Below are positions 41,055 to 49,422 of a stretch of DNA of 64,000 nucleotides, piece by piece. The notes below the pieces were generated by a model that had not been told where the DNA came from, did not search any database, and was given only the letters and a program-made list of their open reading frames with translations. Positions within the stretch are counted from its first letter, which is position 1; every line of letters starts with the position of its first letter. The DNA is from JABFSM01 sp963762545 (GTDB lineage Bacteria > Gemmatimonadota > Gemmatimonadetes > Gemmatimonadales > GWC2-71-9). A program made the position numbers and the translations under genes. The stretch is from positions 372,001 through 436,000 of the forward strand of contig CAVXLC010000002.1 in assembly GCA_963762545.1 (NCBI GenBank). The letters are read 5' to 3'.

Positions 41055-41975
41055 CTAGTCGGTAATCACCCCGGGCAGGATATACCGCCGCGGATCCACC
41101 GGCCGGCCGTTCACGTGCACCTCGTAGTGGAGGTGCGGGCCGGTGGACAGCCCGGTGGCTCCGACCAGCGCAATGCGATCGCCCCGCTCGACCTTTTCAC
41201 CCACCCGTACCAGCAGGCGTGAGGCGTGGGCGAACTTGGTGACGATGCCGAAGCCGTGATCGATCGTCACGGTGTTGCCATACCCCGCCTCCCATCCCGC
41301 CGACGTCACCACGCCCCCTGCCGGGGCTTCGATCGGCGTGCCCATCGGCGCGCTCACGTCGAGGCCCTCGTGGGCGCGGGCCACGTGGAGAATCGGATGG
41401 GTCCGCATCCGCGAGAAGGCGCTGGTGAGCCAGCCGGCGGTCGGCATGATCGACGGCGTGGCGGCGAGCCGCTCGGCGTGGAGCGCCAGGCTGTCGCCCG
41501 CTTCGCGAAACGAGACCGAGAGCAGATTGGCCCGGCGGATCAGCGCGTTGAGGTCCACCCGGACCTGGCCGGCCCGGCCCACCAGCTCGCTGGCCGGGGC
41601 CTCGACCGGCGTCTTCGGCAGCGGTCCGCCGATGCCGACGGCATGGACCTGCTGGTCGATCGGATCGAGGTTGGCCAGGAGCCGGAGCTGGGCATCCCGG
41701 ACCTCGAGCATGGCCATCGTGTCGGTGAGCGCGCCGACATGGCTTCCGAGGAGATTCAGTTCGTCGGTGAGGCGGGCGTTCTCGCGCTCGAGTCGTTCGG
41801 CCCGCGCGAGATTGAGGGTTCGCCGGACCGTGGCATAGCCCAGCAGCATCGCGAGCATCATCGCGGCCACCCCCAGGCTCCCCACCAGGTTGAGCGCGGT
41901 GTGGGATACCTCGATGATCTTCGAGGCGCTCGAGCCTTGTGGCACGATGACGATGGTCCAGCGGCGCTTGGACAT
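41055..41975 (-). CDS. M23-family murein peptidase with membrane anchor
   Basis: A 306-aa envelope protein. An N-terminal transmembrane helix (residues about 28-48), a coiled coil (ARAERLERENARLTDELNLL), then a LytM/M23 domain with the zinc residues in HEGLDVSAPMGTPI (H, D) and HLHYEVHVNG. All four expected motif residues are present, so it may be an active endopeptidase on peptidoglycan, or act like MepM. A consensus promoter lies about 100 nt upstream. It converges on lemA with 4 nt between the stops. Confidence 0.9.
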   Translation of the reverse strand: MSKRRWTIVIVPQGSSASKIIEVSHTALNLVGSLGVAAMMLAMLLGYATVRRTLNLARAERLERENARLTDELNLLGSHVGALTDTMAMLEVRDAQLRLLANLDPIDQQVHAVGIGGPLPKTPVEAPASELVGRAGQVRVDLNALIRRANLLSVSFREAGDSLALHAERLAATPSIMPTAGWLTSAFSRMRTHPILHVARAHEGLDVSAPMGTPIEAPAGGVVTSAGWEAGYGNTVTIDHGFGIVTKFAHASRLLVRVGEKVERGDRIALVGATGLSTGPHLHYEVHVNGRPVDPRRYILPGVITD

Positions 41976-42077
41976 CGGACACCTGCGGAACGCTTGAATC
42001 GCTACGGATTGGTCGGTGACGGTCCTGCCGCCGGCCAGCGGGCACTGCGCGGCCTCGAACGAGCGGGGCCGGGGGAT

Positions 42078-42106
42078 AGTATGCCCCTCGGCTGCGCCGC
42101 TGTCAA
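42078..42106 (-). promoter_or_regulatory. Promoter of the M23 peptidase gene
   Basis: Perfect TTGACA (42101-42106) and CATACT (42078-42083) on the minus strand with a 17-bp spacer. The start at 41975 implies a leader of about 95 nt. Confidence 0.65.
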
Positions 42107-42148
42107 GCGGGAGTTCGCTGTATAAATATTTGTGATGTCGCGGGTTAT

Positions 42149-42170
42149 GACACGGCCCGGGGGGCCGGTC
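42149..42170 (-). terminator. GC-rich hairpin directly after metG
   Basis: CGGCCC/GGGCCG (42153-42158 with 42162-42167) with a 3-nt loop, extended by GAC/GTC around a bulged A. It lies immediately after the metG stop (42171) and is followed on the minus strand by an AT-rich stretch without a long T-run. It probably marks the 3' end of the dnaE-accA-PSP1-metG transcript. Confidence 0.45.
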
Positions 42171-43697
42171 CTACGGGGCCCCGGCCGCGGGCTCCGGCTT
42201 GGGGAACAGGACCGGGGCGCGGCTGGTCCGATCGCCGGCCACCGACGGGTTCGCGAGGGTATCCCACAGCGGGCCCTCGGGGCGACCGGTCCTTCCGAGA
42301 GACGCGTACAGCAGCGCGCACTTCTCGGGGAGAAAGGGCGCCGCCAGCACCGCCAGCCGGTAGAGACATCGGGCCAGGCTGGCGAGTGCCCGATCCAGCT
42401 CGGCCTCCTTCCCCTCCTTGGCCAGGGTCCACGGCGCGGTGCGCACGATGTACTGGTTGGCCTCGGTGACCAGGGACCAGACCGCGTCCGCCCCTTCCCG
42501 GACCTGGAACCGATCCATCGCCGCGGCATAGATCGCCAGGACGGCGGTGCCGGCCGCGTCCAGCGGCGTGACGGTGGTCTCGGCGGGGACCACGCCGCCG
42601 CGGTACTTGGCCAGCATCGCGAGACTTCGCGACGCGAGGTTACCCAGGCCGTCGGCCAGGTCCGAGGTATAGCGGTCGTCGAAGCGGTCCCAGGTGAAGT
42701 TTCCGTCGTTCTCCAGGCCGATTTCGCGGAGGAGGAAATACCGCAGCGCATCGGGCCCGTGCCGCTCGATGGCGCTTTCCAGGCTCACGGCGGTACCGGC
42801 GGTCTTCGACATCTTGACGCCTTCCCACTGCACGTAGCCGTGGGCCCAGACCCGGCGCGGCAGGGCAAGCCCGGCGCTCAACAGCATGGCCGGCCAGATC
42901 ACGCAGTGGAACCGGGTGATGCCTTTGCCGATGACGTGGACGTCCGCCGGCCACAGGCGCTGGTATCCGTCGGCGGGAAAGCCGGTCGCGGTGAGGTAGT
43001 TGATGAGCGCGTCGAACCAGACGTAGACGGTCTGCTGCGGATCACCGGGGAAGGGAACGCCCCACTCCATCCGCTGGCGGGAGATCGAGACGTCCTGCAG
43101 CCCCCCTTCCAGGAGCCGGAGCACCTCGTTGCGCCGGATCTCCGGCTCGACGGCGAATCGCCCGGAGCGGATCAGATCGAGCAGGGGCTCGGCGTAGCGG
43201 CTCAGTCGAAAGAACCAGTTGCGCTCCCGGGTGGGCACCAGGTCGAGCGTCGGGTGCTCGATGCAGCGGCCATTGACGATCTGGGCCTCGGTCTTGAACT
43301 CCTCGCACCCGTTGCAGTAGAGCCCCTCGTATTCGCCCTGGAAGAGATCGTCGGGCGAGCGGGCCCGAATCGCCTCGAGCAGGGCGGTGACCCCGGTCCG
43401 GTGGCGGGGCTCGGTCGTGCGAATCCAATCGTCGTTGCTGCACTCCAGCCGGCGCCAGAAGTCGGCGAATCGCGCCGCCATCCGGTCGACCCATGCCGCA
43501 GGGGAGACCCCGGCCGCAGCCGCGGCCTGGATCACCGACTGGCTGTGCTCATCCATCCCCATCAGGAAATGCACCTGGTCCCCGCGCAGCCGCCGATAGC
43601 GGCACACGCAATCGGCGCCGACCTTTTCCAACGCATGGCCCAGGTGGGGATCGCCGTTCGAATAGTCGATGGCGGTGGTGAGATAGAACTTGGTCAT
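42171..43697 (-). CDS. metG: Methionyl-tRNA synthetase
   Basis: A 508-aa class I synthetase charging tRNA-Met and initiator tRNA. The HIGH motif appears as HLGH (residue about 18), the zinc-knuckle region as YCNGCEEF with a later ENW-like part, WFDALINYL in the active site, and the KMSKS loop as KMSKTAG. No C-terminal tRNA-binding (EMAP-like) domain is present, so it is the short monomer type. Its ATG directly follows the PSP1-gene stop (TGA then ATG). Confidence 0.96.
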   Translation of the reverse strand: MTKFYLTTAIDYSNGDPHLGHALEKVGADCVCRYRRLRGDQVHFLMGMDEHSQSVIQAAAAAGVSPAAWVDRMAARFADFWRRLECSNDDWIRTTEPRHRTGVTALLEAIRARSPDDLFQGEYEGLYCNGCEEFKTEAQIVNGRCIEHPTLDLVPTRERNWFFRLSRYAEPLLDLIRSGRFAVEPEIRRNEVLRLLEGGLQDVSISRQRMEWGVPFPGDPQQTVYVWFDALINYLTATGFPADGYQRLWPADVHVIGKGITRFHCVIWPAMLLSAGLALPRRVWAHGYVQWEGVKMSKTAGTAVSLESAIERHGPDALRYFLLREIGLENDGNFTWDRFDDRYTSDLADGLGNLASRSLAMLAKYRGGVVPAETTVTPLDAAGTAVLAIYAAAMDRFQVREGADAVWSLVTEANQYIVRTAPWTLAKEGKEAELDRALASLARCLYRLAVLAAPFLPEKCALLYASLGRTGRPEGPLWDTLANPSVAGDRTSRAPVLFPKPEPAAGAP

Positions 43698-44795
43698 TCA
43701 GGACTCGGAGCCCGATGGCGGGGAGGGGGGCGCGCCGCCGTCGGGGCGAGGGCCCTTCCGCTTGCGCCGCCGCCGGCGCTTGCGGGGCGCCCCGGCGGCG
43801 TCCTGCCCCGCGGCTTCCGGGGTTGCCTCGGCGGGCGCCGCGTCGCGGGGACGCGGTGTGCCCTGGGCCGCCTCCGCCGGCGCGCGACCGGGGACCCGCG
43901 CAGGGCTCGCGGCGTCCGGCCGCTGGCCCCGCGCCTCGGGCGGCGGCTCCCCCAGTCGCTCGAGCTCTTCCCGGAGATCGATCAGCGAGATGATCCGGGG
44001 GCCCTGCTCGTCGCTGCGGAGGAACACCCGCTCGCGGAAGATGTCCACCGCCACCACGCGCTCGGCGCCCCGGCTGGTGCGCAGCGCCTTTCCCTCCTTG
44101 GGGAACCGCTTGCGCGCGGCGACGTAGAACTCATGCTCGTACTTGAGGCAGCAGAGCAGCCGCCCGCAGCCGCCCGAGATCTGCGCCGGGTTGAGCGAGA
44201 GGTGCTGGTCCTTGGCGAGCGCCAGGCTCACCGGTGAGAGGCTGGTCAGCCAGGTCGAGCAGCAGTACTCCTTGCCGCAGCGGCCCACCCCGCTCAAGCG
44301 GGCCGCTTCGTCGCGGGCCCCGATCTGCCGGAGGTCGATCCGGGTATGCAGCACGGAGGCGAGGTCCCGCACCAGCTCCCGGAAGTCCACCCGCTTCTCG
44401 GCGGTGAAGTACACGGTGAGCTTCTTCCGGTCGAACTGCCATTCGGCGTCGCTCACCTTCATGTCGAGCTGCCGCGCGCGCACCCGCTCCAGCACGGTGC
44501 GCCGGGTCTCCTCCTCGGAGCGGCGGAGGTCGTTGGCGGTGCGAATCTCCTCCTGGGTGGCCCGCCGGATCACGGCCAGCTCGGCCGACTTGGTCTCCCC
44601 GACCGCGCAGCCGCTGCAGCCGCTCGCGCACTTCTTGGTGGCGGTCTCGCCGACGGCGGACACCCGCCCGAAGTCGAGCCCCCGGTCGGCGGGCACGATC
44701 ACCGGCTCGGACAGCCGGAGCGGCTCCGCGTCGTCCGACCAGAGGAAATAGTCCTTCCGATTGCCCTTGAACCGGACTTCGACGGTGGCGGCCAT
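43698..44795 (-). CDS. PSP1-domain (RicT/YaaT-like) protein with a long basic tail
   Basis: A 365-aa protein. The PSP1 core has the conserved cysteine groups ATKKCASGCSGC, RCGKEYCCS and GGCGRLLCCLKYEHEFY. In Bacillus the RicT homologue binds an iron-sulfur cluster in a complex that affects RNA processing. The last 100 residues are Pro/Ala/Glu-rich and end in a strongly basic block (RKRRRRRKRKG), possibly RNA-binding. The ATG overlaps the accA stop by one base (TGATG). Placed before metG as in many genomes. The role is inferred from the family. Confidence 0.85.
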   Translation of the reverse strand: MAATVEVRFKGNRKDYFLWSDDAEPLRLSEPVIVPADRGLDFGRVSAVGETATKKCASGCSGCAVGETKSAELAVIRRATQEEIRTANDLRRSEEETRRTVLERVRARQLDMKVSDAEWQFDRKKLTVYFTAEKRVDFRELVRDLASVLHTRIDLRQIGARDEAARLSGVGRCGKEYCCSTWLTSLSPVSLALAKDQHLSLNPAQISGGCGRLLCCLKYEHEFYVAARKRFPKEGKALRTSRGAERVVAVDIFRERVFLRSDEQGPRIISLIDLREELERLGEPPPEARGQRPDAASPARVPGRAPAEAAQGTPRPRDAAPAEATPEAAGQDAAGAPRKRRRRRKRKGPRPDGGAPPSPPSGSES

Positions 44796-45757
44796 CAGGC
44801 TTCCGTGAACACGCCCATCCCCGCGTATTTCTCGGCGCGGCGGCGGACCAGCTTCTCGGGCCGAAGCTTGCGCAGCTCGGTCACGTGCCGGATCAGGGCA
44901 TCGCGCAGCGCCTCCCCGGCGGCGTCGGGGTCCTGGTGGGCGCCACCCAGGGGCTCGGGGATGATCTCGTCGATGACCTTGAACTGCAGCAGGTCGGTGG
45001 CGGTGAGCTTGAGCGCCTCCGCGGCGCGCTCCCGCTGGCTGGCGTCCTTCCACAGGATGGCGGCGCATCCCTCGGGGGAGATCACCGAGTAGACCGAGTT
45101 CTCGAACATCAGCACCCGGTCGGCCACCCCCAGCGCCAGGGCGCCGCCCGAGCCGCCCTCGCCGATCACCACCGCCACGACCGGGGTGGGCAGCATCGCC
45201 ATCTCCAGGATGCTGGTGGCCAGCGCCTCGGACTGCCCCCGTTCTTCCGCGCCGAGGCCGGGATAGGCGCCGGGCGTGTCGATGAGGGTGATGACCGGCG
45301 CGTGGAAGCGCGCGGCCAGGTGCATCAGGCGGAGCGCCTTGCGGTAGCCCTCGGGGTGGGGCATGCCGAAGTTGCGCTTGATGTTTTCCCGGGTGTCCCG
45401 GCCCTTCTGGTGGCCGATCACCATCACCGAGGTGCCGCCGAGGCGGGCCCAGCCTCCCACGATGGCCAGGTCGTCGCGGTAGAGCCGGTCGCCGTGGAGC
45501 TCGACGAAGTCGGTGAAGATGGTGCCCAGGTAGTCCTGGGTATAGGGACGCTTGGGATGCCGTGCCACGCTCACCCGCTGCATCGGGGTGAGGCTGCGAT
45601 AGATGTCCTCGCGGAGGCTGTCGAGCTTGGCCTGGAGCGTCGTGAGCTCGCCGGCCACGTCGATTTCCCGTTCTTCGCCCACCCGCTTGAGCTCGTCGAT
45701 CTGCCGCTCCAGCTCCAGCAGCGGTTTCTCGAAGTCGAGGGTGTACGCATTGCCCAT
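44795..45757 (-). CDS. accA: Acetyl-CoA carboxylase carboxyltransferase subunit alpha
   Basis: A 320-aa subunit that, with AccD, transfers the carboxyl group from biotin to acetyl-CoA, the first step of fatty acid synthesis. Seen: N-terminal helix LDFEKPLLELERQIDEL, RPYTQDYL, the GHQKGRDT segment, TLIDTPGAYPG and GEGGSGGALAL for CoA/carboxyl handling. Size equals E. coli AccA (319 aa). I start at ATG 45757; the frame is open further upstream into dnaE. It begins 4 nt after the dnaE stop. Confidence 0.95.
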   Translation of the reverse strand: MGNAYTLDFEKPLLELERQIDELKRVGEEREIDVAGELTTLQAKLDSLREDIYRSLTPMQRVSVARHPKRPYTQDYLGTIFTDFVELHGDRLYRDDLAIVGGWARLGGTSVMVIGHQKGRDTRENIKRNFGMPHPEGYRKALRLMHLAARFHAPVITLIDTPGAYPGLGAEERGQSEALATSILEMAMLPTPVVAVVIGEGGSGGALALGVADRVLMFENSVYSVISPEGCAAILWKDASQRERAAEALKLTATDLLQFKVIDEIIPEPLGGAHQDPDAAGEALRDALIRHVTELRKLRPEKLVRRRAEKYAGMGVFTEA

Positions 45758-45761
45758 GGGG

Positions 45762-48700
45762 TTACCCCACCTTGACGTAGCGAACGGCGTCGGCGCCGAG
45801 GAGCCCTCGGAGCGACCGGACCACATCCTCGACCGGCTCGACCTTCATGCCCCGGGCTCGCAACCGAACCGCCTCGCCGCTGCCGTCGGACCAGTCAATA
45901 TAGACCGGGGCCGGCCCCGGATGACCGGCGCAGAGCGCGGCGGCGGAGCGCAGCAGGGCGGGCTCGGGCGCCCCGGACGCGGCCCAGCGGAGCGCGATGC
46001 CCATCGCGCCGGACCGCCTGAGCTCGGCCAGGGGGCGCGCGGTCTCGACCACGAAGGGCACCCGGTCCTCGCCCCGGTCCCGCGCGCTGTACCCGCCGGT
46101 CAGCAGGACGGCGGCGTCGTCGACGATCACCTGATTGAGGCGGGCCCAGCTCTCGGGAAAGACGATCGCCTCGGCGGTCCCGTGGAAGTCCTCCAGCACG
46201 ATCCGGGCGTACTCCTTCCCGGATTTCTTGGAGATCTGGCGCTTCACGGCGGTCACCAGGGCCGCCACCGTCACCTGATGCTCGCTCCACTCGTGCAGCG
46301 TGGCGGTGGTCCGGGTTCCGAACAGCTCGACCTCGGGCCGGAACGGCTCGAGCGGGTGTCCCGAGATGAAGAAGCCGATCACTTCCTTTTCCCGGGTCAG
46401 CCGGTCGGCCTCGGGCCAGTCGGGCACGTCGGGCAGCGTCACGGTCCGGGGTCGCGAGGCCAGCTCCGCGCCGAAGAGGGACTCCTGTCCGGCCTCGCGT
46501 TCCTGCTGCTTGAGCTGCGCCTCGCCCAGCACGCTGTCCAGCGCCGCGGTGAGCTGGCTGCGATACCCGCCCAGGGAGTCGCAGGCGCCCGCGGCCACCA
46601 GGGATTCCAGCACCCGCTTGTTGCAGAGCCGGAGATCGATGCGGTCCACCAGGTCTCCCAGATTGCCGAATCGGTCCGGCGTGCGCCCCGCGATGATGGA
46701 GTCGATCGCCCCGCGGCCCACGTTGCGCACCGCGCCCAGCCCGAAGCGGATCCGCCGGTCTCCCACCACGGTGAACTTGAAGCCCGATTCGTTGACGTCG
46801 GGCGGCAGCACCTCGAGCCCCAGCTCGCGGGCCTCGTTGATGTACTGGACCACCTTGTCCGTGCTCCCGATCTCCGAGGAGAGCAGCGCCGCCATGAACT
46901 CGGCGGGGTGATGGGTCTTGAGCCAGGCCGTCTGATAGGAGAGGACCGAGTAGGCCACCGAGTGCGACTTGTTGAACCCGTACCGGCCGAAGGTCTCGAG
47001 CTGGGCGGAGATGTCGCTCGCCAGCTTCCGGTTGATGCCGAGGGCCACCGCGCGCTCGACGAAGCGGCCCAGCTCCTTCCTGATCAGCTCGGCGTCCTTC
47101 TTGCCCACCGCCTTGCGAAGGACATCGGCCTCGGCGAGGGAGAAGCCCGCCAGCACGTTGGCGATGCGCATCACCTGTTCCTGGTAGGTGATGACGCCGT
47201 AGGTCGGCTCCAGGATTTCCCGGAGCGAGGGGTGCGGATAGCTCACCGCCTCCTGGCCCAGCTTCCGCCGGATGAACACGGTGTGCATCCCGGCGTCGAG
47301 CGGGCCGGGACGCAACAGCGCGTTGCAGGCCACCAGGTCGTCGAACCGGTCGCACTTCATCGCCCGCAGCGTCTCGGTGGCCAGCGCCGATTCGAACTGG
47401 AAGATGCCGGCGGTACGGCCCTGGCGGAGCGTGGCATAGACGTCCGGGTCGTCCAGCGGCAGCGCGGCCATGTCGGGCGCCGTGCCGGTGCGCTGCTCGA
47501 TCATGCCGATGGCATCGTGGATGACCGTCAGGGTCTTGAGGCCGAGCATGTCCATCTTGAGCATGCCCACCTGCTCGAGCGCGCCCATCTCGTACTGGGT
47601 GATGATGCTCTGCTCGCCGTCGGCGGCCTGGCCGGCGCCCTTGGTCGGCGCGGTGCACACCGGGACGTACTCCGAGAGCGGTCCCGGGGCGATCACGATG
47701 CCGGCGGCGTGGACCGAGGCGTGGCGCGAGATCCCCTCGATCCGGGCGCTCAGATCCACCATGCGCCGGTAGACCGGCGCGGTCTTCACCAGGTCGCGGA
47801 GCTCGTCCACCTTCTTCATGGCCTCGGGAATGGTGAGGCTGTAGGCGGGGCCCGACGGAATCAGCTTGGTGATCTTGTCCGCGTCGCCGGGCGGAATTTT
47901 CAGCACGCGAGCCACGTCCTTGAGGGCCGCGCGCGCCTTCATGGTCCCGAAGGTGATGATCTGCCCGACGCTCTCCCGGCCATAGCGCTCCCGGACGTAT
48001 TCGATCACTTCGCCGCGACGTTCGAAGCAGAAGTCGACGTCGATGTCGGGCATCGACACCCGCTCGGGATTGAGGAATCGCTCGAACAGGAGGTCGAACC
48101 GCAGCGGGTCGACGTCGGTGATGCGCAGGGCATATGCCACCAGCGAGCCCGCCGCCGAGCCGCGGCCCGGTCCGACCGGGATCCCCCGATCCCGCGCGGC
48201 GCGGATGAAATCCTCGACGATCAGGAAATACCCGGCGTAGCCCGCCGTGGTGATGACGGAGAGCTCGTACTCGAGCCGGTCGCTGACCTCCTTCGAGAGC
48301 GTGTCCCCGAAGCGGGCCCGGGCGCCCGCGGTCGCGAGATCCCGGAGCAGCGCGTTCTCGTCGGTGTATTCGACCGGCAGGGGGAAGCTCGGGACGAAGT
48401 ACCGCTTCTCGAAGTCGAGCTCGCAGAGGTCGGCGACCCGGGCGGTGTTGTCGATCGCCTCGGGGTGCTCCGGGAAGAGGGCCCGCATCTCCGGCTCGCT
48501 CTTGACGTAGGACTCCTCCCCGGTGAAACGGAAGCGCTTGGGATCGTCGAGGTCCGCCCCGGTGCCGATGGCCAGCAGGACGTCGTGAGCCTCGGCATCT
48601 TCGCGGCGCAGGTAGTGGGCGTCATTGGTGGCCACCACACCCAGGCCCAGCTCGCGGCCCAGCCGGAGCATGCCCTCGGTCACCAGGCGCTCCTCCGCCA

Positions 48701-49241
48701 TGCCATGGTCCTGGATCTCCAGCCAGAAGCCGTCCTTGCCGAACAGCTGGGCAAACCAGCGTGCCGACGCCTTGGCCTCCTCGTACTTGCCGTGCCGGAG
48801 CGCCTGGGCCACCTCGCCCGAGAGGCAGGCCGCCAGACAGATCAGCCCCTCCGAGTGACGGGCCAGCACTTCCTTGTCGATGCGCGGGCGCCGGTAGAAG
48901 CCCTCGGTGTACCCGATCGACGAGAGGCGGATCAGATTGCGATACCCGGCCTTGTTCCGGGCCAGCAGTACCAGGTGGCTGTAGTGGGCCGGGGCGTCGG
49001 GCGGCTTCTGCGAGGAGCGACGATCGCCATAGGCCAGGTAGGCTTCGAAGCCCAGAATGGGGCGGAGCTTTCTGGCCGTTGCCTCGGCGTGAAAGCTCCA
49101 GGCCGCGTGCATGTTTCCATGGTCGGTCACCGCCAGACTGTCCATCCCCAGTTTCTGGACGTGCCCGACCAGATCCGAGATCCGGTTGGCCCCGTCGAGG
49201 AGCGAGTATTCGCTGTGGGTATGGAGGTGGACGAATGCCAT
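45762..49241 (-). CDS. dnaE: DNA polymerase III subunit alpha
   Basis: A 1159-aa replicative polymerase. N-terminal PHP domain (residues 1-270) with HLHTHSEYS, VTDHGNM, GFEAYL, AACLSG and NDAHY, which look like a full set of metal ligands. The polymerase palm has MPDIDVDFC, holding catalytic aspartates, near residue 400, and FNKSHSVAYS in the fingers. A helix-hairpin-helix and an OB-fold (VTVAALVTAVKRQISKKSGKEYA) follow. It starts at ATG 49239-49241 and heads the unit dnaE-accA-PSP1-metG. A promoter with consensus -35 lies about 85 nt upstream. Confidence 0.97.
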   Translation of the reverse strand: MAFVHLHTHSEYSLLDGANRISDLVGHVQKLGMDSLAVTDHGNMHAAWSFHAEATARKLRPILGFEAYLAYGDRRSSQKPPDAPAHYSHLVLLARNKAGYRNLIRLSSIGYTEGFYRRPRIDKEVLARHSEGLICLAACLSGEVAQALRHGKYEEAKASARWFAQLFGKDGFWLEIQDHGMAEERLVTEGMLRLGRELGLGVVATNDAHYLRREDAEAHDVLLAIGTGADLDDPKRFRFTGEESYVKSEPEMRALFPEHPEAIDNTARVADLCELDFEKRYFVPSFPLPVEYTDENALLRDLATAGARARFGDTLSKEVSDRLEYELSVITTAGYAGYFLIVEDFIRAARDRGIPVGPGRGSAAGSLVAYALRITDVDPLRFDLLFERFLNPERVSMPDIDVDFCFERRGEVIEYVRERYGRESVGQIITFGTMKARAALKDVARVLKIPPGDADKITKLIPSGPAYSLTIPEAMKKVDELRDLVKTAPVYRRMVDLSARIEGISRHASVHAAGIVIAPGPLSEYVPVCTAPTKGAGQAADGEQSIITQYEMGALEQVGMLKMDMLGLKTLTVIHDAIGMIEQRTGTAPDMAALPLDDPDVYATLRQGRTAGIFQFESALATETLRAMKCDRFDDLVACNALLRPGPLDAGMHTVFIRRKLGQEAVSYPHPSLREILEPTYGVITYQEQVMRIANVLAGFSLAEADVLRKAVGKKDAELIRKELGRFVERAVALGINRKLASDISAQLETFGRYGFNKSHSVAYSVLSYQTAWLKTHHPAEFMAALLSSEIGSTDKVVQYINEARELGLEVLPPDVNESGFKFTVVGDRRIRFGLGAVRNVGRGAIDSIIAGRTPDRFGNLGDLVDRIDLRLCNKRVLESLVAAGACDSLGGYRSQLTAALDSVLGEAQLKQQEREAGQESLFGAELASRPRTVTLPDVPDWPEADRLTREKEVIGFFISGHPLEPFRPEVELFGTRTTATLHEWSEHQVTVAALVTAVKRQISKKSGKEYARIVLEDFHGTAEAIVFPESWARLNQVIVDDAAVLLTGGYSARDRGEDRVPFVVETARPLAELRRSGAMGIALRWAASGAPEPALLRSAAALCAGHPGPAPVYIDWSDGSGEAVRLRARGMKVEPVEDVVRSLRGLLGADAVRYVKVG

Positions 49242-49327
49242 TCTCTGGGCGGGTCTCCGTGCAGCCGAGCGGACCGGCGAACGTCTATCTGTGACGCTGA
49301 CGGGCAGGCCGTCGCGATCGAAATGGG

Positions 49328-49356
49328 AAGCTACCGGCGGTCGGGACGATTGTCAA
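49328..49356 (-). promoter_or_regulatory. Promoter of the dnaE operon
   Basis: TTGACA (49351-49356) and TAGCTT (49328-49333) on the minus strand with a 17-bp spacer. The leader to dnaE would be about 80 nt. On the other strand TTGTCA (49350-49355) could serve the divergent peptidase gene. Confidence 0.6.
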
Positions 49357-49422
49357 AACTCATTGTCATGCCTTAACTTGCGTCATACCAACCGCAGATC
49401 TTCGAGGACCAGAATTCGCGTC

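Noticed and set aside
45603..49376. Open frame of 1257 codons on the plus strand
   Set aside because: It is antisense to dnaE. No recognisable domain, and composition typical of a shadow frame.
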